Assembly (NCBI RefSeq): GCF_003863335.1
Contig: NZ_RRAZ01000007.1
Location: forward strand, 1-64,000
Direction: 5' to 3'
DNA length: 64,000 bases
Source: Falsigemmobacter faecalis
Lineage (GTDB): Bacteria; Pseudomonadota; Alphaproteobacteria; Rhodobacterales; Rhodobacteraceae
The notes beneath the pieces were generated by a model. The model saw only the letters and a list, made by a program, of their open reading frames with translations. It did not search any database and was not told the DNA's origin. Every line of letters starts with the position of its first letter. The stretch's first letter is position 1. Shown one piece after another: positions 54,258 to 63,592 of the stretch. The translations under genes were made by a program, and so were the position numbers.

Positions 54258-55574
54258 TCAGGCGTTGTCTTTGATCAGACGTTTGGCCACGATGTCGTGG
54301 TTCAGCCAGACAACCGGGCCTTCCGGATCCGAGGCCGCGCCGAAGATCATCTTGCCGGTGGCGTTCAGCACGTGATGGCTCAGCGCATCCGAGACCAGAA
54401 CCTTCAGATCCTTATGCAGGTTCACGATGTCCTGCGAGGTGCCGATGGTCTGCTCGGCCTGTCCGGGGCTGTTGGGCATCGGCCAGGCTTCAAAGTCGTA
54501 ATAGGGCTGCATATCCGGATGCGCCTGGAAGTCGCGCACTTTCTGCAGCAGATCCTCCAGCGCCACGCCGTCTTTCAGCAGTTCCTGGCATTCCGCCCAG
54601 ACCGCATCGGCAAAGGCACCGCCCTGTTCGTGGCGCAGTGCATCAAGCAGCGGCAGCAGCGACAGCTCCAGCCCTGCGAAAACATCCGAGGAGTTGGTGC
54701 GGATTTCCGGGCAGTTGAAGACCGTGGCTTTGATGCCCTTGTCCCAGGCCGCTTTGGCGAAATCCTCAAGGCGCATTTTGGCGTAGCCCTGGGTGTAGTT
54801 GGTATAGGTCTGCCACTTATAATCGCCCTCAATCAGCACCGAGGTGCCGTGATAGCCATAAGCGGTGTAGCGGACCTCGGCCCCCGAAGCCTCAACCCGC
54901 GCGCGGATTTTCGACGAGGCTTCCAGCAGATAGCCAAAGGTATTGGCCGAAACTTCATCGAAGTTCTGCAGGATCAGCTTGCCCAGATCGCTGTCGATCA
55001 GCGCCTGGCTCGACATATGGCGCGCGCCACGGCCTTTGTAGATGCGGTTCGCGATCACCAGGAAGACCTTCGCCTTCGGGATGCCACCGGCCATGGTATG
55101 GGCGAAGAAGACGTTTTTGCCGTCCGGGATCAGCGCATCAAGCTGCTCCATCACCTCGGCCAGCGCGGTTTTGAACCGGGTCTGGCCGATCTGACGACAG
55201 GTCTCGATGTGATCGAAATCGAGCTTGTCGTCCTGCCAGGAATCGACGGTCAGTTTTGCCAGCAGATCGGTCGGCGTCTGCCCGCCTTCCGGCGCGTCGA
55301 GATCAAAGCCCGCCATCAGCGGCACATTGATGATCCTGCCGCCGAGGTTGGCCTCTGCGGTTGCCAGTTCTTCGTCGGTCAGTTTGCGCAGCGCGTTGGT
55401 CTCGTCGCGACGGCCAACGGTGATACCGATGATGGTCATGCCTGCGGCTTTGGCTTCATTGACGAGGCCGGTGGCATAGCCACGGCCGAAAAGTTCGCCA
55501 AACAGCACGAAGACGTCACCCTGGCCGAAGAGGGTGTTCTCCTGCAGGGTCTTTTGCGGGACAGGTTGTTTCAT
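54258..55574 (-). CDS. FabMG-type enoyl-ACP reductase family protein
   Basis: The 438-residue protein has DVFVLFGELFGRGYATGLVNEAKAAGM near residue 20, a glycine-rich nucleotide-binding start, followed by GITVGRRDE. Further conserved stretches are VFFAHTMAGGIPKAKVFLVI, NRIYKGRGARHMSS, YTAYGYHGT and FNCPEIRTNSSDVF. I recall these as the FabMG family, described from a metagenome as triclosan-tolerant enoyl-ACP reductase. The name is from memory, so activity is provisional. It is monocistronic with a strong terminator. Confidence 0.65.
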   Translation of the reverse strand: MKQPVPQKTLQENTLFGQGDVFVLFGELFGRGYATGLVNEAKAAGMTIIGITVGRRDETNALRKLTDEELATAEANLGGRIINVPLMAGFDLDAPEGGQTPTDLLAKLTVDSWQDDKLDFDHIETCRQIGQTRFKTALAEVMEQLDALIPDGKNVFFAHTMAGGIPKAKVFLVIANRIYKGRGARHMSSQALIDSDLGKLILQNFDEVSANTFGYLLEASSKIRARVEASGAEVRYTAYGYHGTSVLIEGDYKWQTYTNYTQGYAKMRLEDFAKAAWDKGIKATVFNCPEIRTNSSDVFAGLELSLLPLLDALRHEQGGAFADAVWAECQELLKDGVALEDLLQKVRDFQAHPDMQPYYDFEAWPMPNSPGQAEQTIGTSQDIVNLHKDLKVLVSDALSHHVLNATGKMIFGAASDPEGPVVWLNHDIVAKRLIKDNA

Positions 55575-55804
55575 CTTTTCCTACAAAGGCTGTCGTTTGG
55601 CCGCGAAGGTAAAGCGAACTGCGGGTCGGTGCCAGTGGTTATTGCACCGCAGGGGCTGACGCAGGGGAAGCCGGGGGCTGTCCTGGCACGGATGCGGGGG
55701 CGGGTAACCCGCTGTTTGATTGACAATCCTCGTGAAATTGCCGCCTTTAGCGTTAAAATACGCGAGCAGCCCGGCAGGTCCGGGCAAAAGGCTGAGAGGG
55801 TGAG

Positions 55805-57907
55805 ATGGCTGAGGCATCAGGGCAACTGCCGGACGGGCGCGGCGTCCGGGTCGGAATTGACGTCGGCGGCACATTCACCGACTTCGTGCTGCATGATCCG
55901 GCGGCCGGTCGTCTGGTCTTTTTTAAAGAGCCCTCGACCCCGGATGAGCCGTCGCGCGCGCTTTTGCAGGGGCTGAGCACGCTGCTGACCCGTGAGGGGA
56001 TTGCCTTTGATCAGGTCGGCGCGCTGATGCATGGCACGACCATCGGGTTGAATGCCATTATTCAGCGCAAAGGCGCGAAGATCGGGCTGATCGTCTCACG
56101 CGGGTTCCGTGATATTCTGGAAATCGCCCGCTGCCGGATGCCTTCGTCCTTTGATCTGCACGCCGATAAAGAGACCCCGCTGGTCCCGCGCGACCGCGTG
56201 GTCGAGCTGAACGCCCGGCTGAATTCCGACGGCAGCCTTGCCGCCGCCCCCGATGCCGCAGAAATCGCCGCGCTGGGTGAGGCGCTGAGGGCGATGGATC
56301 TTGATGCAGCGGCCCTGGTGACGCTGAACGGCTATCTCGACCCCGCCTTTGAAGAGGATCTGGCGGCGCAGATCGCCGAAGCCTCTGGCCTTGAGATTTC
56401 GGCAGCCGCCGTGATCTGGCCCGAGATCCGCGAATATGAGCGCGCGTTGGTTGCCTGCCTCAATGCCTATATCCAGCCCTTGATGCACCGCTATTTCGAC
56501 GGGCTGATCGCGGGGCTGTCGCAGATGGGGGTGAGTGCTCCGGTGCTGGTGACCGCCTCCAACGGTGGCTCGCTCTCGGTGGCTTCGGCCCGGGCGCGCC
56601 CGGTTGAGACGGTGCTGTCGGGGCCTGCCTCCGGCGTGATGGCGGCGGTGCGGCTGGCCGAAGCGGCGCGTGCCACGGGCGATCTGACCGGGCAGGGTAT
56701 CGTGACCTTTGATATGGGCGGCACCTCCTCTGATATCGCCATCGCCGGGGGGGCGACGCCGGAGCTTGCGACCCGCACCGATATTGGCGGGCTGCCGCTG
56801 GTGCTGCCGGTGGTCGATGTCTCGGCCATTGGCGCGGGGGGCGGCTCGGTGGTCTGGGTCGATCCGCATGGACTTTTGAAGGTCGGCCCGCAGAGCGCGG
56901 GGGCGGCGCCTGGTCCGGTCTGTTATGGCCGCGGTGGCACGGCTCCGGCGGTGACGGATTGCTATCTGACGCTGGGCTATATTGATCCGGCGGGTTTCCT
57001 TGGCGGGCGGATGCAGCTTGATGCCCCCGCAGCCGAAGCGGCCCTGGCGCAGATCGGCGGGAAGCTGGGCTATGAGGGCAGCCCCCGCGATATCGCCGCC
57101 CGCACGGCCGAAGGGGCGCTGGCCGTCACCACGGCAGGCATGGCCAGCGCGCTTTACAAAACCCTGGCCGAGCGCGGGCTTGATCCGCGCGGCTTTGCTC
57201 TGATGCCCTTTGGCGGCGCGGGGCCGACCCATGCCAGCCGACTCGCGGAAGAGACCGGCATTCGCCATGTCATCGTGCCGCCCGCAGCGGGCACCTTTTG
57301 TGCGCAAGGCGCTGCCGGGGCCGATCTGCGCCGCGATTTCGTGCGCAGTTTCCGCCTCGATGTGACCCCCGATCTGACCGCCGCCCTGAGTGCTGCTTTT
57401 GCTGCGCTCGAAGGCGAAGCCGCGCTCTGGCTCGATGCAGAGAACGGCACCACCCGCCCGCGCCGCTTTGAGCGGGCTGCCGATATGCGCTATCACGGCC
57501 AGGCCTATGAGCTGCGCGTGCGCCTTGAGGGCGATCTGAGCGCCGGGGCCGCCCGCGCCGCCTTTGAGGCCGAGCATAAGCGCATCTATGGCTTTGCCGA
57601 CCCGCAGGGGCGTATCGCCATCGGCACCATCCGCCTCGCGGCCATCGGCCCGGCTGATCCGCTGCTGCCGCCGAAGCTGACCTCTGGTGGAGAGGCAGCC
57701 CCCAAAGGCCATCGTCCGCTCTGGCTGAAGGATCGCTGGCATGAGGCCGCGGTCTGGCGCCGTGCGGCCCTTGCTCCGGGGCTCAGCCTCAGCGGTCCTG
57801 CGGTGATTGAGCAGGACGATACCACCACCATTCTTCTGCCGGGCTGGAGCGCCCGTGTGGATGAGGCCGGAAACCTGCATCTTGAAAGGCTTACCGATGC
57901 AGCTTGA
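55805..57907 (+). CDS. hyuA: HyuA-type hydantoinase/oxoprolinase subunit
   Basis: The 700-residue ATP-dependent subunit has an N-terminal phosphate loop GIDVGGTFTDFVLHD at about 17-31, HGTTIGLNAIIQRKGAK, RGFRDILEIAR, the second ATPase segment TFDMGGTSSDIAIAGG near 300, and GGGSVVWVD. The family hydrolyses hydantoins or 5-oxoproline with ATP, or carboxylates ketones (acetone/acetophenone); the substrate is not given by sequence. The stop overlaps the hyuB start by 11 bp. Confidence 0.92.
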   Translation: MAEASGQLPDGRGVRVGIDVGGTFTDFVLHDPAAGRLVFFKEPSTPDEPSRALLQGLSTLLTREGIAFDQVGALMHGTTIGLNAIIQRKGAKIGLIVSRGFRDILEIARCRMPSSFDLHADKETPLVPRDRVVELNARLNSDGSLAAAPDAAEIAALGEALRAMDLDAAALVTLNGYLDPAFEEDLAAQIAEASGLEISAAAVIWPEIREYERALVACLNAYIQPLMHRYFDGLIAGLSQMGVSAPVLVTASNGGSLSVASARARPVETVLSGPASGVMAAVRLAEAARATGDLTGQGIVTFDMGGTSSDIAIAGGATPELATRTDIGGLPLVLPVVDVSAIGAGGGSVVWVDPHGLLKVGPQSAGAAPGPVCYGRGGTAPAVTDCYLTLGYIDPAGFLGGRMQLDAPAAEAALAQIGGKLGYEGSPRDIAARTAEGALAVTTAGMASALYKTLAERGLDPRGFALMPFGGAGPTHASRLAEETGIRHVIVPPAAGTFCAQGAAGADLRRDFVRSFRLDVTPDLTAALSAAFAALEGEAALWLDAENGTTRPRRFERAADMRYHGQAYELRVRLEGDLSAGAARAAFEAEHKRIYGFADPQGRIAIGTIRLAAIGPADPLLPPKLTSGGEAAPKGHRPLWLKDRWHEAAVWRRAALAPGLSLSGPAVIEQDDTTTILLPGWSARVDEAGNLHLERLTDAA

Positions 57908-59888
57908 TCCCGTTACCCTTGAGATCCTGAACAACAAAGTCGCGGCCATCACCGAAGAGATGTGCCTGACGCTGCAGCGCACGGGTCGCACGCTCTACGT
58001 CAAAGAGACCGCCGATTTCGCCTGTGCGCTGGCCGGGGCCGATGGCCGTTTCTTTGCCTATCCGCGCTCGATCGGGGTGTCGGGCTTTGTGGGGCTGGAA
58101 TGCGCGCCGACCATCGCGGCTGTTGAGGCGATGACGGGGCCTTTGCAGCCCGGTGACGTCATTCTGACCAATGATCCTTACCTCTCCAAAGGGCTCGCCA
58201 CCCATCTGCCCGATCTGCATATGATCGAGCCCTATTTCCACGAGGGCCGCATCGTCGCCTGGGGCTGGTGCTTTGTGCATTGCTCGGATGTGGGGGGGCG
58301 GGTGCCTTCATCGATCTCACCGATGAACACCGAGATCTTTCAGGAGGGGCTGCGCATCCCGCCGGTGCGGCTGATGCGTGGCGGCGAAATGGTGCCCGAA
58401 GTGCGCGCCTTCCTTGATGCGAACTCCCGCACGCCTGAGGCCAATATGGGCGATATCCGCGCCATGCTGGCCGCACTTTCCGCCGGGCGGCGCCGGGTGG
58501 AGCAGGTGGTGGCGCAGCACGGCGCGGATGTCCTGGTGCAGGCCTCGACCGATCTGGTGGCGCTGGCGGGCAAAAAGGCCCGGGCGGTGATCGCCTCGAT
58601 GCCCGAGGGGGACTACAGCTTTTCGGATTACCTCGATGATGATGCGGTCAGCGATCTGCCGGTGCGGCTGGCGCTGAAGATGACGCTGAAAGACGGCGGG
58701 GTTTGTCTGGATTTCACCGGCTCTGATCCGCAGGTTCAGGCGGCGATGAATATCCCCTCGCATGGGCGGCCACATTCCTGGCTGACGCTGCGGGTGCTGG
58801 CGCTGGTCTCGACGCTGGATCCGTCGGTGCCGCTGAATGCGGGGCTTTTGAACCCGGTTTCGATCATCGCGCCGGAAGGCACCATCGTGAATCCGCTGCT
58901 GCCGGCGGCCACGGGTGTGCGCCATGCGGCGGCGGTGCGGGTCAATGACCTTCTGAACGGGGCCTTTGGTCTGGCACTGCCTGAGGCGCTGCCCGCAGCC
59001 TCCTCAGGCACCATCATCCCCGTGGTGGTGACCGAGGCTGACGGGCGCGGCGGGCGCAATGTGCAGGTGGTCGAGCCGATGATCGGCGGCACCGGCGGGC
59101 GCTTTGGTCATGACGGGGTCGACGGGCGCGATAGCGGCATCTCCAACCTTGCCAATAACCCGGTCGAAACGGTGGAGGCTGAACTTGGCGTGAGTTTCCT
59201 CAGCTATGCTCTGCGCCCCGACAGCGGCGGTGCGGGCAAATGGCGCGGCGGCGCGGGCATGGCGCTGACCTTCCGGATTGAGCGCGAGGGCTCTTTCGTG
59301 CTGGCCCGCGGGATGGAGCGTCTGAAGTTCCGGCCCTGGGGCCGCGAAGGCGGCAGCCCCGGTGCCCCTGCCGCGCTGATCGTGAATGAGGGCCGCGCCG
59401 ATGAGCGCCGCCTTGGCAAGATCGACATGCTGCCGGTGAAGCGCGGCGATACGGTGACCTTCCTCACGCCGGGAGCGGGGGGCTATGGCAATCCCTTTGA
59501 GCGCACCCCCGAGGCCGTGCTGCGCGATCTGCGGGCGGGGCTCGTCAGTCCTGCGGCGGCAGAGGCAGACTACGGCGTGATCCTGCACGAGGGCGCGGTG
59601 AATGAGGCGGCGACCCTGGCGCGGCGGGCCGCAGCCCCCGCGCCTGAGGGCCGGATTGATTTCGGGCCTGAGCGGCGCAACTGGGACGGGGTCTTTGATG
59701 CGGCGCTGATGGACGGCTTTAACGCCGCACTTCTGGCCCGGCCTGCGGGCACCCGCAGCAGCCTGCGCACGGCGGCTCTGCGCGCCGCGCTGGGCGCTTT
59801 GCCCGAGGGCTTCCCAAGGCAGGCCGCGAGTGCCGCTGAGGCAAAGGCCGCCCGCGCCGCGCTTCAGGGGGTGATGGCGGATGCTTAA
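57897..59888 (+). CDS. hyuB: HyuB-type hydantoinase/oxoprolinase subunit
   Basis: The 663-residue partner of HyuA starts QLDPVTLEILNNKVAAITEEMC. It has DVILTNDPYLSKGLATHLPDLHMIEPYF near 85-112, FTGSDPQVQAAMNIPS, and the C-terminal RPDSGGAGKWRGGAGM and TPGAGGYGNPFER. The overlap with hyuA argues for coupled translation and a stoichiometric complex. ATG 57897 is the conserved start; the frame to 57807 is inside hyuA. Confidence 0.92.
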   Translation: MQLDPVTLEILNNKVAAITEEMCLTLQRTGRTLYVKETADFACALAGADGRFFAYPRSIGVSGFVGLECAPTIAAVEAMTGPLQPGDVILTNDPYLSKGLATHLPDLHMIEPYFHEGRIVAWGWCFVHCSDVGGRVPSSISPMNTEIFQEGLRIPPVRLMRGGEMVPEVRAFLDANSRTPEANMGDIRAMLAALSAGRRRVEQVVAQHGADVLVQASTDLVALAGKKARAVIASMPEGDYSFSDYLDDDAVSDLPVRLALKMTLKDGGVCLDFTGSDPQVQAAMNIPSHGRPHSWLTLRVLALVSTLDPSVPLNAGLLNPVSIIAPEGTIVNPLLPAATGVRHAAAVRVNDLLNGAFGLALPEALPAASSGTIIPVVVTEADGRGGRNVQVVEPMIGGTGGRFGHDGVDGRDSGISNLANNPVETVEAELGVSFLSYALRPDSGGAGKWRGGAGMALTFRIEREGSFVLARGMERLKFRPWGREGGSPGAPAALIVNEGRADERRLGKIDMLPVKRGDTVTFLTPGAGGYGNPFERTPEAVLRDLRAGLVSPAAAEADYGVILHEGAVNEAATLARRAAAPAPEGRIDFGPERRNWDGVFDAALMDGFNAALLARPAGTRSSLRTAALRAALGALPEGFPRQAASAAEAKAARAALQGVMADA

Positions 59889-59954
59889 ACGGTGCAGCGC
59901 AGCGCCGGGGCTGATGCGAGCGCCCGGGCCGCGGCTCTCAGGGGAGGGATGAGG

Positions 59955-60632
59955 ATGTTTGCACTTCCGGTTGATCATCTTGTGGCGCTGGTCCCCGATC
60001 TTCAGGCGGCGGGCGCGGCTTTTGCGGCGGCGGGCTTCACCACCACGCCGCTGGCGCATCACAGCGCCGCCATGGGGACCGCCAATATCTGCGTGATGTT
60101 TGAGAATGGCTATCTTGAGCTGATGGGCATCCTGCAGGAGACCGAGGCCAATGAGGGCTGGCGCAGCCTGCTGGCTCTGGGGCCTGGCTTCAGGGGAGTG
60201 GCTTTCGACAGCCCCGATATTGAGGCCACGGCGCTGGCGCTTTCAGATCAGGGCCTCGCGCCTGAGCCGGTGCGCCATTTTTCGCGCCGGGTGCCGGAGG
60301 GCGCGTTGCGCTTTTCCGTCACGCGGCTGTCGCGGGCGCTGACGCCGGGGCTGCAATGCCTTTATTGTCAGCATCATACCCGCGATCTTTTGTGGCTGCC
60401 GCATCTGCTGCGCCACGCCAATGGCGCCAGAACCATGCTGGCGGCAGAGCTGCCGGCTGCGGCCTCTCTCGCGCCTTTGCAGCGGCTGGCGGCGGCAGGG
60501 CCGGGGCTTTTGCCGCTTGCCGCCGGGCCGTCGCGCCTGGTGCTGTCGGTCCCTGCGGGGGCCGGGGCCCCCTCAGAGGCCGCTCTCGCAGAGGTCCTTG
60601 CGACCTCGGGTCTTTCCCTTCAGTTCCGGTGA
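59955..60632 (+). CDS. Glyoxalase-like (VOC-related) protein
   Basis: The 225-residue protein starts MFALPVDHLVALVPDLQAA and has TANICVMFENGYLELMGI and FRGVAFDSPDIEATALALSDQG, typical of the glyoxalase-like domain (PF13468 type), as in 44437-45048. ATG 59955 has GGGGAGGG at good distance; a Met at 59949 overlaps that site. It probably handles a carbonyl or cyclic intermediate of the same pathway. Confidence 0.8.
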   Translation: MFALPVDHLVALVPDLQAAGAAFAAAGFTTTPLAHHSAAMGTANICVMFENGYLELMGILQETEANEGWRSLLALGPGFRGVAFDSPDIEATALALSDQGLAPEPVRHFSRRVPEGALRFSVTRLSRALTPGLQCLYCQHHTRDLLWLPHLLRHANGARTMLAAELPAAASLAPLQRLAAAGPGLLPLAAGPSRLVLSVPAGAGAPSEAALAEVLATSGLSLQFR

Positions 60633-60636
60633 TCTC

Positions 60637-61917
60637 ATGCCCTCCTGGCCCGATACCCCGCCCTCACCGCTCTGGCAGCGCCTGTCCCGCGAGCGCTTCT
60701 CGGCCCCGAAACTGACCGGAGAGGCCCGCGCCGATGCCCTGGTGGTCGGCGGCGGGATCACCGGACTTTCCACCGCGCTGGCGCTGCGCGAACGCGGGCT
60801 GAGTGTGATCCTGCTGGAGGCGGCCACCATCGGCTCGGGCGCCTCGGGGCGGGCCAATGGCCAGGTGATCGGCACGCTGACGCGGATGCCGCCGGACCAG
60901 ATCCGCGAGAAGATCGGCCAGCCCTTCCTGGATCTGGTGGCGGGCTCTGCGGATGACCTCTTTGCCCTGGTTGAGCGCTTTGGCATTGACTGCGATGCGC
61001 GGCGCAGCGGCTGGCTGCAGCCCGCCCACAGTCCCGGTCGCGCAAAACGCGCCGCCGGTCTGGCCGCAGGCTGGGCGCGGGCCGGAGCCGACACACAGGC
61101 GCTTAGTCGTGCAGAGGTCACCGATCTGATCGGCGCACCGGGCTATGAGGGCGGCTGGCTGCACCGCGGCGGCGGTCATATCAACCCCTATGCCTTCACC
61201 CTGGGCCTTGCGCGAGGGGTGGCCGCCGAGGGGGTGCTGATCTTTGAGACCTCTCCCGCCCTCAGCCTGACGCGTGCGGAGGGGGCCTGGCGCGTGACCA
61301 CCCCTGAGGGCGCGGTGCGGGCGGCGCATGTGGTGCTGGCCACGGCGGCGCATACCGGCGATCTCTGGCCCGGCCTTGCGCAGAGCCTGGTGCCGGTGAC
61401 CTCTTATCAGACGGCCACCGCGCCGCTGGGGGCGCTGGCGGCACGTATTCTGCCCGGCGATCAGGCATTTTCCGATACCCGGCAGGACCTGCGCTATATG
61501 CGCAAAGACCGTGAGGGGCGGCTGGTCTCCGGCGCGGCTCTGGCGGTGCAGATCGGGGCGAAATTCCGGCTGCCGCGCGCGGTCCGGCGGCGGTTGGGGG
61601 AGTTGTTTCCGGACCTCGCCCGCGCTGAGATGCCGGAGTTCTGGGGCGGGCGCATCGGCATGACCACTGACCGTCTGCCGCATCTGCACCGCAGGGCGGA
61701 CGGGCTTGCGGCTTTTGTGGGCTGCAACGGGCGCGGCCTCGGGCTTTGCTGTGCCATGGGGCCGCTGCTGGCGGATGCGGTTCTGGGCGTGCCTGAGGCC
61801 GATCTGGCGCTGAAGCCGCAGCCGATCCAAAAGCTGCCCTTCCATGCCTTTGTCAAACGCTTTGCCCGTCTGATCCTGCCCTGGCTGCGCTGGCAGGACA
61901 GCCGCGAGGTGAAATAA
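60637..61917 (+). CDS. FAD-dependent amine/amino-acid oxidoreductase (DAO family, OrdL-like)
   Basis: The 426-residue protein has the FAD-binding dinucleotide fold DALVVGGGITGLSTALALRERGLSVILLEA at about 33-62, IGSGASGRANGQVIG, and the C-terminal GRIGMTTDRLPHLHRR and FVGCNGRGLGLCCAMG. This suits gamma-glutamylputrescine oxidase (PuuB/OrdL)-like enzymes. It starts four bases after the VOC gene stop, completing the hyuA-hyuB-VOC-oxidoreductase operon. Confidence 0.88.
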   Translation: MPSWPDTPPSPLWQRLSRERFSAPKLTGEARADALVVGGGITGLSTALALRERGLSVILLEAATIGSGASGRANGQVIGTLTRMPPDQIREKIGQPFLDLVAGSADDLFALVERFGIDCDARRSGWLQPAHSPGRAKRAAGLAAGWARAGADTQALSRAEVTDLIGAPGYEGGWLHRGGGHINPYAFTLGLARGVAAEGVLIFETSPALSLTRAEGAWRVTTPEGAVRAAHVVLATAAHTGDLWPGLAQSLVPVTSYQTATAPLGALAARILPGDQAFSDTRQDLRYMRKDREGRLVSGAALAVQIGAKFRLPRAVRRRLGELFPDLARAEMPEFWGGRIGMTTDRLPHLHRRADGLAAFVGCNGRGLGLCCAMGPLLADAVLGVPEADLALKPQPIQKLPFHAFVKRFARLILPWLRWQDSREVK

Positions 61918-61921
61918 TTCC

Positions 61922-61952
61922 AAAAGCCCCCGGCGTGAGGCCGGGGGCTTTT
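61922..61952. terminator. Bidirectional terminator
   Basis: AAAAGCCCCCGGC-GTGAG-GCCGGGGGCTTTT between the oxidoreductase operon and the convergent deacetylase remnant. Confidence 0.9.
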
Positions 61953-61955
61953 GTT

Positions 61956-62605
61956 TTAAGGCCCCGGCGGGGCGGCGGGATCCGCCTGCCAGCGCCCCTT
62001 TGCGCCGCTGCTCTCATGCCAGGCGGCGATGTCGCAGGCGCGGGCGATCCAGGCGGGGGCGTCTCACGCACCTCAGACAGCAGCTTTTCCATCACGCCGC
62101 CAATGTCATAGGGATGATCGAAGCCCGAGAGCGAGCTGTCGTAAAGCTGCAGCCGCTTCAGTTCGGCCAGCATATGCGGCGTCATCTCCCAGGCGGGAGA
62201 GCGAAAGCCCTTTGGGCGCGCGCCGGTCTGACGGGCGAAAAGATCGAGCGCGCGTTCCGGGCCTTCGGTGAACTCAGCATCGCTGATCCCGGTGACGACT
62301 TCATGAAACCAGCCGTGCAGACCGACCTCATGGCCGCGTGAGATCAGCTGCGCCAGCAGATCGGGATGCGCCTCTGCCACCGATCCCGGCACATAAAAGC
62401 TGCCCGCAATCTCATAGCGGTCCAGCAGATCCGGCACCCGCCAGATCCCCTCGCGCAGACCAAAGCGGCGCTGCTCGGGATGCGAGAGGTAAAGCGGGCC
62501 GCTGCGGGCGCGATTGGCCCGGATCCAGGGGCTGTCGCTGTCGACATCCATGGAAAAGACAAAGGCCGAGGCCTTCCCCCCGGGCCAGGGGGAGGGGGCC
62601 TGCAT
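61956..62605 (-). pseudogene. NodB-fold polysaccharide deacetylase/allantoinase-like, internally deleted and frameshifted
   Basis: The first 170 residues are good: FVFSMDVDSDSPW (metal Asp), REGIWRVPDLLDRY, RGHEVGLHGWFHEV (metal His pair), KGFRSPAWEMTPHML, and DSSLSGFDHPYDIGG. Family members then have about 70 more residues with a HPW-type motif; here the frame jumps directly to MEKLLSEVRETP. The true end, AWIARACDIAAWHE, follows in another frame that would be joined by one extra base in the five-G run at 62055-62059, with a stop at 61956. The longer frame to 61853 runs antisense into the oxidoreductase and is not real. Probably inactive. Confidence 0.75.
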
Positions 62606-62611
62606 CAGAGC

Positions 62612-63592
62612 CTACTGCGGCGCGCGCAGATGGCAGGCCAGGGCGGTGCCGCCAGCCCCCTGCACAAGCGGCGGCATCGACAGGCTGCAACCGGGTTCTG
62701 CGATCGGGCAACGGGTTGAGAAGACACAACCGGCGGGCGGATTGGCCGGGCTGGGCAGATCGCCGGTCAAAAGAATGCGGCTGCGGCGCGCGCGGGCCCC
62801 GGCCTGGGGCAAGGGCACCGCCGAAAGCAGCGCCTGGCTGTAGGGGTGGCGGGGCGCTGCAAAAAGCGTCTGAGCGGGGCCGCTTTCGACGATTTTGCCC
62901 AGATACATCACCGCCACGCGGTCGGCGAAATGGCGCACCACGGAAAGGTCATGGCTGATAAACAGATAGGCCAGCCCCAGCCGCTTTTGCAGATCGAGAA
63001 GCAGGTTCAAAATCTGCGAGCGGATCGAGACATCCAGCGCCGAGACCGGCTCATCAAGGACCAGCAGCTTCGGCTCGGCCGCGAGGGCACGACCGATCAC
63101 CAGACGCTGGCGCTGCCCGCCGGAAAACTCATGCGGGCGGCGGGCAGCGTGATCGGGGTGAAGACCCACCATGGTCAGAAGCTCGGCCACCCGCGCGCGG
63201 ATCTGCGCAGCCGTCAGCCGGCCCTGGGCCTCCAGCGGTTCTGCAAGCGATTGGCCGACGGTCATTTTCGGATCCAGTGCCGAGACCGGATCCTGCCAGA
63301 CGACCTGCATCTTTGCCGCCAGTGCCCGCCGCTCAGTCGTGGTGGTGGCAGAAAGCGGCTCACCCTCAAAGAGCACCTCGCCTTCGGTGGGGCGGGTCAG
63401 ACCCAGAATCGCATTGCCGAGGGTGGATTTGCCGCAGCCCGATTCCCCCACCACCGCCAGGCTTTCGCCGGGGTTCAGCGAAAAAGAGACGCCGCTGACG
63501 GCCTTGACCTCTCCGACCTGACCACCCCAGAGACCGCCGCGGATCGGATAGCGGACATGCAGATCACGGACCTCAAGAAGGGCCTGGCTCAT
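62612..63592 (-). CDS. Oligopeptide-type ABC transporter ATP-binding protein (DppF/OppF-like)
   Basis: The 326-residue ATPase has Walker A GESGCGKSTL near 50-59, Q-loop VWQDPVSALDP, signature FSGGQRQRL, Walker B LLVLDEPVSALD and switch HDLSVV. The C-terminal oligopeptide region (HPYSQALLSAVPLP, CVFSTRCPIAEPGC) with Cys residues marks the peptide/nickel importer group. It overlaps the next ATPase gene by four bases. Confidence 0.93.
   Translation of the reverse strand: MSQALLEVRDLHVRYPIRGGLWGGQVGEVKAVSGVSFSLNPGESLAVVGESGCGKSTLGNAILGLTRPTEGEVLFEGEPLSATTTTERRALAAKMQVVWQDPVSALDPKMTVGQSLAEPLEAQGRLTAAQIRARVAELLTMVGLHPDHAARRPHEFSGGQRQRLVIGRALAAEPKLLVLDEPVSALDVSIRSQILNLLLDLQKRLGLAYLFISHDLSVVRHFADRVAVMYLGKIVESGPAQTLFAAPRHPYSQALLSAVPLPQAGARARRSRILLTGDLPSPANPPAGCVFSTRCPIAEPGCSLSMPPLVQGAGGTALACHLRAPQ

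Noticed and set aside
54201-55976. 591-codon plus-strand open frame
   Set aside because: Antisense to the FabMG-like gene and running into hyuA; no family character.
61853-61955. Extension of the deacetylase frame to 61853
   Set aside because: It crosses the terminator and runs antisense into the end of the oxidoreductase gene.
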